Of a DNA stretch of 64,000 bases, positions 51,801 to 59,348 are shown piece after piece. Where the stretch lies: the NCBI GenBank assembly GCA_046296435.1, contig JBKBLI010000001.1, forward strand, positions 62,001 through 126,000, in the 5' to 3' direction. Made by a program: the position numbers and the translations under genes. Position 1 is the first letter of the stretch. Each line of letters opens with the position of its first letter. The notes beneath the pieces were generated by a model. It saw only the letters and a list, made by a program, of their open reading frames with translations, was not told the DNA's origin and did no database searches. The stretch is from M3007 sp046296435. Lineage in GTDB: Bacteria > Bacteroidota > Bacteroidia > Chitinophagales > Saprospiraceae.

Positions 51801-52069
51801 GACTGACGATCTACTCCGGCTTTTCGCCCAATGGCGACAACCTGAACGATTTCTGGCGCATCGACGGCATCGAGGCTTTCCCCGCCAATGAGGTCAGGAT
51901 ATTTAACCGTTGGGGAGATTTGGTATTCGAGCAAAAGGGTTACCGCAATCAACAAGCGTGGGACGGCTCTTGCCGAGGTAATCCGCTGCCCGACGGAACC
52001 TATTTCTATGTCATTCAGTTGCGGCCGGGCGTTGCGCCGCTGAGCGGCTACGTGCAGTTGATGCGTTGA
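48830..52069 (+). CDS. Large surface protein with SprB-like repeats and gliding-type C-terminal domain
   Basis: 1079 residues. A signal peptide (RIIIASLWLCLLNASVSAQ) leads into several SprB-like beta repeats of about 75-90 residues, each with an NP or NA-x-C-GxxxG opening and a YTATITN or YFLEVRD closing strand (about 25-430). A middle region (430-880) has Cys-rich Ig-like domains. A cadherin-like/Ig domain follows (TPTDIPIIQNDVVN, GLLTYTPNPGFCGSDSLVY). The last 85 residues are the gliding-motility-associated C-terminal domain (SGFSPNGDNLNDFW, IFNRWGDLVFE, LPDGTYFYVIQL), a type B T9SS signal. It is exported to the cell surface; adhesion or gliding is likely. Confidence 0.9.
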   Translation: MKINFVASRIIIASLWLCLLNASVSAQDGVSSANCDNPPAMSSLIISNASCGQSNGFIIIGMQGGNNAFAYDWTPSVSLSGSAIDIPAGFYRVRITRLTNPSCVLDTILTLSNSDGPEILNKQITPANCLASNGAITLSTAPANTQIIWNNGQTGPTASNLANGCYTATITNTSNGCFSLIRACVPNVNPLAADVTILNPAKCGLPKGRAVVQISGGSGVYAYSFGADNIWQNLPPGQHTAIVNDVNTGCTLSVPVIMPAAPVEAEVQLTVNDVKCSGQGDGNIEFTVTPGANFDLPFSFSLTDGAGANYSPGGLPPGTYFLEVRDADNCPLPVRIFTVKSPPPFTAAPFVAPGNCNGGAGIALIFSGGNGVLLVDWDDLPGYDNPPNRNNLPAGIYTATVYDSLFCYYPLPPILAPNYCPTPDTFLLVLAVNDTASIRLPSPPGVPSDQIGFSLIPPTPSLFGSWNLLPDARLRYSAGPLPAAYVDPVLVRRQTGINGLDDTICVRVLISAEKVRRDSVYFAVQSGNTAISCGNLPPDFVNPQISLTKKSGSLLGFSDVYGSYAVSPQTACLSFQASAGVSGYNVDTIGVVAYMPSLKQARLIYYIPSVLPANGCDDGIKLESPLFFWADECDDGVDICVEIPFGAIGEYAISDNGSAYASGPLSACDPAEVWTYQTFLDPTVGPFRMSKWEVNGQSYSAYFYNGISLNLLMNQLDPDGNWTLESGGLMSGGAPNNTYGPMVVFSALDEQLLTFMPQKLTLPRRTSLRVAMGEHLLRFRRAQSGCLDQVDVLVACPNCPPPFSQTPDPDGVLRLIANNCARDTIFCTNIPTVVSAQYRITDNNAPAKLVNCGNFLGISVDTGIHQLQIYNRANYCLTLLQLDVRCTDDPGADLVLALSDEAVVLLNTPTDIPIIQNDVVNNQVGNFGGIAVFIIVQQPKHGSATYNPATGLLTYTPNPGFCGSDSLVYTISNENGRASSAKVSLSVLCEGLTIYSGFSPNGDNLNDFWRIDGIEAFPANEVRIFNRWGDLVFEQKGYRNQQAWDGSCRGNPLPDGTYFYVIQLRPGVAPLSGYVQLMR

Positions 52070-52078
52070 GCTTGCCCC

Positions 52079-52094
52079 TTTTTTTAGAAAAAAA
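52079..52094. repeat. T7-AG-A7 dyad, second identical copy
   Basis: Same 16-mer and same preceding CCCC as at 1454-1469. It lies just after the adhesin stop codon and before the next gene. Confidence 0.6.
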
Positions 52095-52138
52095 CTGCGC
52101 TTCGAAAAGAATCGCGTTTTTTTGCTGCAAAAATAAGT

Positions 52139-53350
52139 ATGAAACGACTGCAAATTGTTCTCATAGCGCTCTGTACGCTGTGCGCAAGCAGCCTGACGGC
52201 GCACCCCGTCACCGACACCCTGCCGCCCGACCCTCCGGTCAAAACCAAAACGCGGCCGCGCACCAAAGGGCAAGCCATCGCGCAAATCCGCGCCCAACTG
52301 ATAGATGCGCTACTGGATGACGATCTGTCGGCAAGCGCCCAACTCAGCGACTCTCTCTTTCAGATGGACGACGAATATTACGCTTCGCTGATATGGGACG
52401 AACGTTGGTTGTTGTATTACTACCTGCGCCAATATGCGCCGCTTATGGAAGAGGCCGCCAATGCCGACGACTTGTGGTTTGCGATTCACGAGTACAAATC
52501 CGGCCCCGGCCCAGACCGACTTTTTACTACCCTGGACAGCCTCATGCTTGAGCGCCGACTTGCCGCTTATGAGGATATCCGCACTGCGTTTCTGAGCGAA
52601 GAGGAGCGGATATTTGCGATCATGCTGTTGGACTTCATGCTGCGCGTCGATGAAAACCCCGAGGAACGCGCCATCAAAGCCCAAAACTTTTTGAAGCGCT
52701 ATCCACAAAGTCGCTTCAAGAATCAGGTCGAGCGCATGTCGCCTGTGATTTACCGCCCCGGAAATGCAGCTTTTGGCATTCAATTTGGAATGGGGCATAA
52801 ACGCTGGACCGGCGCCGCCGATCAAACCTTGAACCCTTTTTGGGGTCTGGATTTCGGTTTTTTTTATTGGCGGAGTAGCGTAAGCTTCAGCGCGCAATTT
52901 GCAGTCGGCTGGAGCAAAACCCACAGGGCGTTATTCCGTAACGGCTTCGAGTGGCCCAAAGGCTCGCTGGCCGTTTTGATCGCCCCGGAGATTGGCTTGG
53001 GGTTCGATATCGTAAACACAGACAAATTTCGCATTTATCCGTCCATCCTGGGCGGATTCGCTTACCTCGGGCCGCAGCAACCCTCGGAAGATGCCGAACC
53101 CAATCCCGATTATTACGTCAACTTTGATTTCTTCCGCTTCCACTATGGCGCCGCGCTCCAGGCAGACCTCAAGTTCAAAAATTACCGCCGCGCCGACGAA
53201 TATCCGCCGCCCGGATCATATCACGGACTGACCGTATCTTTCGGCTTCAGACGCATGGATTTCGGCGTGCTTAACCATGCGCTGCAAGGCAATATGATGA
53301 CTGTGAGCATTTTATACGGATTTTTTTACCGCTCATTGAATAAAAAATGA
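52139..53350 (+). CDS. Exported protein with helical N-part and beta-barrel-like C-part
   Basis: 403 residues. Signal peptide MKRLQIVLIALCTLCASSLTA, then a Pro/Lys-rich linker. Residues 45-200 are helical and acidic (ALLDDDLSASAQLSDSLF, YYLRQYAPLMEEAANADDLW), followed by 200 residues of alternating beta pattern (FGIQFGMGHKRWTG, VSFSAQFAVGWSKTH, LTVSFGFRRMDFGV) that look like an outer membrane barrel. No family recognised. The stop overlaps the next gene's start by 4 bases, so it is translationally coupled to the NAPRT-like protein, an unexpected pairing. Confidence 0.8.
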   Translation: MKRLQIVLIALCTLCASSLTAHPVTDTLPPDPPVKTKTRPRTKGQAIAQIRAQLIDALLDDDLSASAQLSDSLFQMDDEYYASLIWDERWLLYYYLRQYAPLMEEAANADDLWFAIHEYKSGPGPDRLFTTLDSLMLERRLAAYEDIRTAFLSEEERIFAIMLLDFMLRVDENPEERAIKAQNFLKRYPQSRFKNQVERMSPVIYRPGNAAFGIQFGMGHKRWTGAADQTLNPFWGLDFGFFYWRSSVSFSAQFAVGWSKTHRALFRNGFEWPKGSLAVLIAPEIGLGFDIVNTDKFRIYPSILGGFAYLGPQQPSEDAEPNPDYYVNFDFFRFHYGAALQADLKFKNYRRADEYPPPGSYHGLTVSFGFRRMDFGVLNHALQGNMMTVSILYGFFYRSLNKK

Positions 53351-54300
53351 CCGACAACCAACGCGATACGCCGCACGACTGGCTCAGCGAACTCGGCCCG
53401 GCGATACAGGCTCAAGAAACGTGGCGCAATCGCCAATACCAACAAATCGTGAGTGGCAGCCTCTTCCTGCGTCTGCCGGGGCGTCCGTTTTTGATCGCGG
53501 CCGGCATGCGCTTGTTGGCCGAGCACTTGAGGCGTTTCCGATTCGACGCCGGCGTCATCGAGCGTATGGCCCGGGTCAGCGACGAGCGGGGGAGGGCTAT
53601 TTTTGACGAAAGTTTCCTCAACCAACTCCAGCGCGCCCGATTGCGCACGCAGATTTATGCCGCGCAAGAAGGCCGACTCTTATTGCCCACCGAACCGATA
53701 CTGCACATCCGTAGCAATTTGATGCAAGCGCAATTGCTACAAGGGCCGATCCGCAGGCTCATCCTCTATTCTACCCAGATCGCAACCGACGCCGCCTGGG
53801 AGCGATTCCAGACGGGCATGCTTGAGGAGGAGGATTCGCCTCCGCCGCCCAAATACAGTCAAAATCCGCACGGATGGCAAAAACGCGCCGCTTACATCGG
53901 CGCCGCCCTCACCGAAGTCTATGCACGCGAAAAGTCCATCGAGGGTTACTGGGAGCGCTATGAGATCGAACCCGCGCTCAATGCATCAGGCGAAGCGCTT
54001 TATCAGATTCGGCGTCTGTTTGATGGCGGCCGCCCCCTTGGCGATCAGTGGCTCAGCGGCAGACAGGAGAGCGAATCGGGCGTGAGCCAAACCCATGCTG
54101 CGCTGATTTGCAACTCAGACGGATCATTGCGGCAGATATACATGAACCGCTTTCAGAACCTGTATCGACCCTTGCTATACCGCGGACAGGCGCTCAGTCC
54201 TACCTCCGGCGTAGAATACAAGCGCCAGCGCACGCTGCGCCAATTGCAAATGTTTTCGCAGATAGATCTGGAGCGCTATCCAAGCGGGTGGAAGCCCTGA
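53347..54300 (+). CDS. Nicotinate phosphoribosyltransferase-like protein lacking the catalytic core
   Basis: 317 residues, no signal peptide. Residues 35-145 read like the NAPRT N-terminal domain: FLIAAGMRLLAEHLRRFRF, DESFLNQLQRARLRTQIYA and the LLLPTEPILHIRSNLMQAQL segment. The C-terminal 110 residues resemble the NAPRT tail (EALYQIRRLFDGGRPLGDQW, then YRPLLYRGQALSPT and ERYPSGW). The central barrel region with phosphoribosyl-pyrophosphate-binding and phospho-His motifs cannot be found; about 60 low-complexity residues with PPPPK take its place. It may be a pseudoenzyme or a regulator. It overlaps the outer-membrane protein gene by 4 bases and is followed at once by a heptamer repeat tract. 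Confidence 0.6.
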   Translation: MTDNQRDTPHDWLSELGPAIQAQETWRNRQYQQIVSGSLFLRLPGRPFLIAAGMRLLAEHLRRFRFDAGVIERMARVSDERGRAIFDESFLNQLQRARLRTQIYAAQEGRLLLPTEPILHIRSNLMQAQLLQGPIRRLILYSTQIATDAAWERFQTGMLEEEDSPPPPKYSQNPHGWQKRAAYIGAALTEVYAREKSIEGYWERYEIEPALNASGEALYQIRRLFDGGRPLGDQWLSGRQESESGVSQTHAALICNSDGSLRQIYMNRFQNLYRPLLYRGQALSPTSGVEYKRQRTLRQLQMFSQIDLERYPSGWKP

Positions 54301-54364
54301 GTTGTTAGTTGTTAGTTGTTAGTTGTTAGTTGTTAGTTGTTAGTTGTTAGTTGTTAGTTGTTAG
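54301..54364. repeat. Heptanucleotide tandem repeat (GTTGTTA)9
   Basis: Nine perfect copies of GTTGTTA with no interruption, starting on the base after the stop codon of the NAPRT-like gene. A unit of seven is prone to slippage. Confidence 0.95.
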
Positions 54365-54512
54365 ACTCTGATTTCCGACATGGGCGTGGCCCAGAAGAAG
54401 TCGAATTATTTTCGACTGCCTTGCTATTAACAATTTGACCCCTTTGGCATGGGCGACGCCAACTAAGGTATGTTCATAAATACGGTGCGTAATGGTATAG
54501 GTATGGGTGTAG

Positions 54513-54540
54513 GCGGGCCATGCCTGCGCTTTTAGCCCGC
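54513..54540. terminator. Hairpin between convergent genes
   Basis: GCGGGC (54513-54518) pairs with GCCCGC (54535-54540), which overlaps the end of prmC. A modest bidirectional terminator candidate. Confidence 0.4.
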
Positions 54541-55421
54541 TATCCGAGAACGCTTCGCCCTTGCAATATACGCCAGGCGCCGCTCAAATCGCGCGTCAGG
54601 ATCGCGTCGGCGTATCCCTCCGATTGAACGAGCGCAAGCGCCTCCGGGGCGTTGAATTCGTTGCACTCAAACAACAATAGCCCGCCCGGTTTTAGTTTAG
54701 CCCGCGCCAGTCTGGCGATGACGCGGTAGAAAAAGAGCGGATCCTCATCGTCCGTAAAAAGCGCTAAATGCGGCTCGTACAAGCGGGTTTGTTCCGCCAC
54801 AAGATCAACTTCGCGGCGTGGGATGTACGGCGGATTAGACACAATCAGATCAAAACCTGCATCAGGCAAGATGGCGCATACCGCCGGATCGCCTACATCG
54901 CCATGTATCCAGCGCATACCATCTGGATCGCCCAACAAATTTCGGGCGTTCTGTCGGGCTACGCCTAAGGCCCCGGCGCTTAAATCCATGGCCCAGACCT
55001 CTGTGTCAGGACGGCGCAAGCGAATCGTAACCGCTATGCAGCCGCTACCTGTTCCGATATCGAGCACGCGGAGGCGGTTGGCGGGAGCGCGCGGGTCATG
55101 ACTGGACGGCGGGAGCAGGGAGAGGGCATGCGCCGTGAGTTCTTCGGTTTCCTGGCGCGGTATCAAAACAGCCGGCGATACGGCAAACATCCGACCCATG
55201 AATTGCGCGACGCCCATTACATACTGAACCGGCTCGCCTGCAAGCAAGCGACGGCCAATGGCGGCCAACTTCAGCCGTTCCTCAGGCGCCAAAGGCGGAG
55301 CCTGGGCATGCTTTATACCAAAAGCATCCTCCTGCACAATACGCGCTACGCTGCGCGCCTCGCCTTCAGGATAACGCACGCGCAACTGCTCGGCGAGCGC
55401 CGCAAAATCGGGGTGTAACAT
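54540..55421 (-). CDS. prmC: Peptide chain release factor N5-glutamine methyltransferase
   Basis: 293 residues. It methylates the GGQ glutamine of RF1/RF2 with SAM. The N-terminal helical domain contains PVQYVMGVAQFMGRMFAV, then VLIPRQETEELTAHAL. The methyltransferase fold has the SAM loop VLDIGTGSGCIAVTIRL and the catalytic SNPPYIPRREVDLV (NPPY). It ends in LLLFECNEFNAPEAL. Length and motifs are standard. The histidine kinase gene lies 6 bases upstream on the same strand, so the two are probably co-transcribed. Confidence 0.95.
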   Translation of the reverse strand: MLHPDFAALAEQLRVRYPEGEARSVARIVQEDAFGIKHAQAPPLAPEERLKLAAIGRRLLAGEPVQYVMGVAQFMGRMFAVSPAVLIPRQETEELTAHALSLLPPSSHDPRAPANRLRVLDIGTGSGCIAVTIRLRRPDTEVWAMDLSAGALGVARQNARNLLGDPDGMRWIHGDVGDPAVCAILPDAGFDLIVSNPPYIPRREVDLVAEQTRLYEPHLALFTDDEDPLFFYRVIARLARAKLKPGGLLLFECNEFNAPEALALVQSEGYADAILTRDLSGAWRILQGRSVLG

Positions 55422-55427
55422 GACCGG

Positions 55428-56417
55428 TCAGATTTCGATCGTAAAGACTGCGCCGCGAGGTTGATTGTCCGAAATGACGACACGCCCGCCATGCCCTTGC
55501 ACAATTTGTCGCACAATGTACAACCCAAGCCCTGTGCCCGTACTCTCTCGCGTTTCTTCATTGCCCATCCGATAGAATTTTTCGAAAATCTTTTCGCGCT
55601 CCTCCGGCGGAATACCCTTGCCTTGATCCCTCACCTCGATGATGCGCTTGGAGCCGTTGCGTTTGAGCGAGATGCAGACAGGCGAGCCATTGGGGCTGTA
55701 CTTGACGGCATTTTCAAGCAGGTTGTGAATGACGGAGGTAACCCCGTTTTTATCTGCCGACAAGGGGGTAAGGTTTGGATCGGCTTCAATCACGAATTGC
55801 GCATCGGGGAAGCGTACCCGCAGGCTCTCGACCAAATTGCAGGTAAGTTGATCCAAATCAATTGGCTCGCGGTGTGGCGTCCATTCGCTGTCCAGGCGGG
55901 CAGCCAGCAACAGGTCTTCGACCAAGGCTTGGAGTCGGGCGGCATCGCGCAGCGCATTGTGGGCCAGTTTCTGCTGCTGGGCGCGTTCGAGCGCTCGCTT
56001 GTAAAACGTATCGAGGATCAGCCGCAAAGAGGCTATAGGCGACTTGAGTTCGTGCGTGATGCTCAATAGAAAATTGCGGCGTTGGCGGGCAAGTTGCACC
56101 TCTTTTTGAGCGCTGCGGTTGATCAGCCACAACCCTACAGCCAGACAAAAAGTAAAAAAAACACCCTCGGCCAATACCATTCTGCGGTGCTTGTCGCGGC
56201 GTGCGACAATGGCCTTGTACTCGGCGCCCGCTTCAAGGCGCGTTTGGTTGACGCCGCGCCGATCAACGTTCTGCGTCAATTCCAATTGTCGATATTCGGC
56301 GGCAAACAGGTCGTCGTTGACCCGCCACAACTGTATGGCCCACCAACCAAAGGCCAGGGTCATATACCCGATGATAAAACTGGAAAGATGGCGAAGCCGA
56401 ATACCCGAAATTTTCAT
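55428..56417 (-). CDS. Sensor histidine kinase (HisKA/HATPase_c)
   Basis: 329 residues from ATG 56417 (MKISGIRLRHLSSFIIGYM); the longer frame to 56501 adds a second hydrophobic lead and is less likely. Two transmembrane helices (HLSSFIIGYMTLAFGWWAI, MVLAEGVFFTFCLAVGLWLI) flank a short periplasmic domain of about 75 residues. HisKA has LLSITHELKSPIASLRL with the phosphoacceptor His. The ATPase has HNLLENAVKYSPNG (N box), VRDQGKGIPPEERE (G1), the F box KIFEKFYRM and GTGLGLYIVRQI (G2). No HAMP domain is obvious. A response regulator is not adjacent. Confidence 0.93.
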   Translation of the reverse strand: MKISGIRLRHLSSFIIGYMTLAFGWWAIQLWRVNDDLFAAEYRQLELTQNVDRRGVNQTRLEAGAEYKAIVARRDKHRRMVLAEGVFFTFCLAVGLWLINRSAQKEVQLARQRRNFLLSITHELKSPIASLRLILDTFYKRALERAQQQKLAHNALRDAARLQALVEDLLLAARLDSEWTPHREPIDLDQLTCNLVESLRVRFPDAQFVIEADPNLTPLSADKNGVTSVIHNLLENAVKYSPNGSPVCISLKRNGSKRIIEVRDQGKGIPPEEREKIFEKFYRMGNEETRESTGTGLGLYIVRQIVQGHGGRVVISDNQPRGAVFTIEI

Positions 56418-56467
56418 GCGAATCAGCAGAATTGCCGAATAAACGTGAAAAATTACGCGTTTGATAT

Positions 56468-56475
56468 AACTTTGC
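56468..56475 (+). promoter_or_regulatory. Bacteroidota -7 promoter element
   Basis: TAACTTTG, 37 bases before the ATG of the EAD11-like gene and divergent from the histidine kinase. Confidence 0.6.
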
Positions 56476-56512
56476 ACGCTAAAATCTTTGTCCATCAGCA
56501 AAACCGGATCGA

Positions 56513-57088
56513 ATGTCCGTTAACGCCAAACAAATACGCCAACTGATTGGCGAGAATGCGATCGAAGAAGCATTCGGCATTCTGCTGACGCTATTGGACG
56601 ACAACGAGCGCTGGCGGGATTTGCATGACGAAGCCATTGTGCTTAAAACCGTTTGGAACGACTACGCCCGAAAGGAGCGTATAGGCATAGCCCAGAAAGA
56701 TGATCTAAACCGCGTGGTAGCCGGTATGCTGGAGATCGTTCGCGCCTACGATAAACGCGCAGCGCAACCCTTGCGCCCCGCTCCCCCGCCGCCAGTATCA
56801 GAGCCTGCTCCCCCGCTCCCGCAGCAACCGCGGCGCGTGGCGCAGTGCCTGATGACGGGCGATCTGACCGAATATTTTGTATTAGACAACGAGCAGATCG
56901 TCGGTTACAACCCGATGACCCGACAATCCTGGAGCGTGGCCGTACGCATGCCAAGCTATGTACCCGAATGGGCTTGGTTCATACAATTCCCCAACGCTTC
57001 TTACTACAGCGTGGATCATCAAGGGCGAATTTGGGGGTTGAACATGTATGGATTTCCTACCCAACTGGGGTATGTCCAGTATTTTTGA
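56513..57088 (+). CDS. EAD11-like effector-associated domain protein
   Basis: 191 residues, cytoplasmic. Residues 5-80 match the effector-associated domain 11 pattern: IRQLIGENAIEEAFGILLTL, then LHDEAIVLKTVWNDYARKER, IGIAQ and LNRVVAGMLEIVRAYD. Such domains are adaptors that link sensors to effectors in NTP-dependent conflict systems of Bacteroidota and others. A Pro-rich linker (about 86-107) leads to an 80-residue beta-rich C-terminal domain with many aromatics (TEYFVLDNEQIVGYNPMTR, EWAWFIQFPN, DHQGRIWGLNMYG), which I do not recognise. No NTPase, caspase or nuclease partner lies adjacent. A stand-alone adaptor; its function is inferred. Confidence 0.75.
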   Translation: MSVNAKQIRQLIGENAIEEAFGILLTLLDDNERWRDLHDEAIVLKTVWNDYARKERIGIAQKDDLNRVVAGMLEIVRAYDKRAAQPLRPAPPPPVSEPAPPLPQQPRRVAQCLMTGDLTEYFVLDNEQIVGYNPMTRQSWSVAVRMPSYVPEWAWFIQFPNASYYSVDHQGRIWGLNMYGFPTQLGYVQYF

Positions 57089-57403
57089 TTTTGACGACGC
57101 CTCACCGTCTCTTTATCGCAAAATCTCCATGCTCATCTACAAGAAAAATTAAGCCGGGAGGGGGGAGCGCGCTCCCGCCACGCGCATAGACCCGCCGCAC
57201 ATGCTTTTTACAGAAAAATATACGCGAACGAAAAGCCGACTCATGTAGCCCAGACAGTTCCGCCGCTCGCGCGTGCCGTCTCATTGTGCGTTCTGCTTCA
57301 AAAAAATGACTCGGACTAAATGCGCAAGTTGCATTCGGCCTTTGGACGCCGGCTCAAACCCTGCTGTTTGGGATAAGAGGCGAATATCCGGGGACTCAAT
57401 CGC
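57089..57403. other. Convergent spacer between EAD11-like gene and bactofilin
   Basis: 315 bases without a gene. It contains the palindrome GGGAGCGCGCTCCC (57163-57176) that may act as a bidirectional terminator. Nothing else stands out. Confidence 0.5.
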
Positions 57404-57811
57404 CTACTTTTGCGCGCCGACACCGCCAATTTTGCAGGAACCGGTGTAACGCGCACCCTCGTCCACTATCATGGTTTTGGCGGTGATATTGCCTTCGATG
57501 ACGGCCGTATCGTGTAAGTGAAGCGATTCGCCGACGATGATATCGCCCTTGATTCGCCCTTTGATTGCGGCGTCCTTGGCGTAGATGTTGCCCACGATCT
57601 GACTTCCTTCGCCCATGACCAAGCGCTTTTCTATTTTTACCTCGCCTTGTATGGAGCCGTCGAGCCTTACGTTCTCGGCGCATGAAAACTTACCTTCGAC
57701 CTGGGCGCCCTTGGCGATAACGGTTGTTTGGCCGTTGTCTTTGTCGGAGGGGTTGAGGATTTGACCGTTGCCGGTAGTTTGTTTCTTGTCTTTGGATGCG
57801 CTTGCAAACAT
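57404..57811 (-). CDS. Bactofilin family cytoskeletal protein
   Basis: 135 residues. The core (about 30-130) is the right-handed beta-helix of bactofilins: TVIAKGAQVEGKFSCAENVR, then LDGSIQGEVKIEKRLVMGEG, then IVGNIYAKDAAIKGRIKGDI and VIEGNITAKTMIVDEG. Disordered polar tails flank it (KDKKQTTGNGQILNPSDKDN). Bactofilins polymerise without nucleotide and anchor cell-wall or polarity machinery; some bind membrane through a short N-terminal motif, and here the N terminus is MFASASKDKK. No peptidase M23 partner is adjacent. Confidence 0.93.
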   Translation of the reverse strand: MFASASKDKKQTTGNGQILNPSDKDNGQTTVIAKGAQVEGKFSCAENVRLDGSIQGEVKIEKRLVMGEGSQIVGNIYAKDAAIKGRIKGDIIVGESLHLHDTAVIEGNITAKTMIVDEGARYTGSCKIGGVGAQK

Positions 57812-58027
57812 GGTAGATGTCTTTTGTGAAAAAGTGTTGATTAGCTACGAGACTGATATAAATAATCGTGCCAATTTTGAGAAAAAGGCAAAAAATCAGG
57901 CTTTTGGAAGTAGTGTAGTTTCATTTTGGCGCTTAGAGCGTAGCGTTGTGGCTGTCAAGGTTGATACAACGCCCGCCGCTTCCTCGCTTCCTGCGCGCGC
58001 TTGCGAGCAGTCTATTGTTTGGGGCGT

Positions 58028-59278
58028 TCAGCTTTTTTCTTCCCAAATTTGCGCCAGATGAACGATCGTTTCAGCAGATTTTTCCATATCTTGTACGGAC
58101 ACCCATTCTTGCCTGGAGTGGAAGGCGTGCTCGCCGGCGAACAGATTCGGACATGGCATACCCATAAAAGAGAGACGCGAGCCGTCGGTGCCGCCTCTGA
58201 TGGCGCGCTTGAGCGGCTCGAATCCGCAACGGCGCAAGGCTTCCAGCGCGTAATCGACCACATGGGGATGCTGCCGAAGCACTTCGCCCATGTTGCGGTA
58301 TTGTTCGTGGATTTGGACAGTCGCTTTGGAATGGGGATATTCCCGCATGACTTCGTCAACTATGGACTTTAATGTGTCGGCGAGGCGTTTGAGGCCGCTC
58401 GTCTCAAAGTCGCGAAGGATGAGTTTGATGGTTGCTTTTTCGAGTCCGCCCTCAATCTGGGTTGGATGCATGAAGCCCTGTCTGTCTTCGGTGTGTTCGG
58501 GGCTTAGGTCATTGGGTAATTGAGCTACAATTTTAGCGGCAATCTTGGCGGCATGTTCCATTTTGCCTTTAGCAAAACCCGGATGGGCCGAAACGCCGTC
58601 GATACTGACGACGGCGCCATCGGCGCTAAAAGTTTCGTCTTCGATGCTTCCCGCCGTTTCGCCGTCAATGGTGTAGCCGTATTGCGCGCCGAGTTTCTGC
58701 ATGTCCACTTTATTTACGCCGCGTCCGATCTCTTCGTCGGGGGTGAAGAGGATACGGATGGGGCCATGCTTGATTTCGGGATGGGTCGTCAGTATATAGG
58801 CGGCATCCATGATGGCGGCTACTCCGGCCTTGTTGTCGGCGCCGAGTAGCGTGAGTCCGCTGGCTGTGACGATGTCGTTGCCGATTTGAGCGGGCAGGTC
58901 GGGATGCTCGCTCATGCGGATGACGACCGAGGGGTCGTCGGGCAGCGCAATGTCATGTCCCTGATAATTACGGTGAACCAAGGGTTTAACGCCGGCTCCG
59001 GAGCAATCGGGAGCAGTATCCACATGTGCGCAAAAACAGATGGTCGGCACTTTTTTGTTGGTATTGGCCGGTATAGTAGCATATACGTATCCCCATGGGT
59101 CCAGTTCGGCATCCGCGATGCCCAATTCGTGAAGCTCTTGTACCAGCAGGCGGCTGAGGTCTTTTTGTTTTTCTGTGCTGGGGACGCTGGGGCTTTCGGG
59201 GTCGCTTTGGGTGTCGATTTGCACATAGCGAAGGAAACGCTCCAGTACGGTATGCCTGAAAGGCGATTTGATAGTCAT
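58028..59278 (-). CDS. pepT: Peptidase T (tripeptide aminopeptidase)
   Basis: 416 residues of the M20B family: removes N-terminal residues from tripeptides in the cytoplasm. Metal and catalytic motifs are intact: FCAHVDTAPDCSG near residue 81, LLGADNKAGVAAI near 145, FTPDEEIGRGVNKVD near 178, and the DGETAGSIEDETFSADGAVV stretch typical of PepT. The C terminus has AIRGGTDGSRLSFMGMPCPN with the final metal-site residues. Start MTIKSPFRHTVLERFLRYVQ is standard. A TACATTTG promoter element sits 23 bases upstream. Confidence 0.96.
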   Translation of the reverse strand: MTIKSPFRHTVLERFLRYVQIDTQSDPESPSVPSTEKQKDLSRLLVQELHELGIADAELDPWGYVYATIPANTNKKVPTICFCAHVDTAPDCSGAGVKPLVHRNYQGHDIALPDDPSVVIRMSEHPDLPAQIGNDIVTASGLTLLGADNKAGVAAIMDAAYILTTHPEIKHGPIRILFTPDEEIGRGVNKVDMQKLGAQYGYTIDGETAGSIEDETFSADGAVVSIDGVSAHPGFAKGKMEHAAKIAAKIVAQLPNDLSPEHTEDRQGFMHPTQIEGGLEKATIKLILRDFETSGLKRLADTLKSIVDEVMREYPHSKATVQIHEQYRNMGEVLRQHPHVVDYALEALRRCGFEPLKRAIRGGTDGSRLSFMGMPCPNLFAGEHAFHSRQEWVSVQDMEKSAETIVHLAQIWEEKS

Positions 59279-59301
59279 ACGCGCGTAACTTGTTTAGGCG
59301 G

Positions 59302-59309
59302 CAAATGTA
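59302..59309 (-). promoter_or_regulatory. Bacteroidota -7 promoter element before pepT
   Basis: TACATTTG on the minus strand, 23 bases before the pepT ATG. Confidence 0.55.
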
Positions 59310-59348
59310 CACAAACCGGAGCGATATGCGGGCCTAAAGTTGACGAAA

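Noticed and set aside
54301..54364. Possible CRISPR array
   Set aside because: Units are 7 bases with no spacers; it is a simple tandem repeat.
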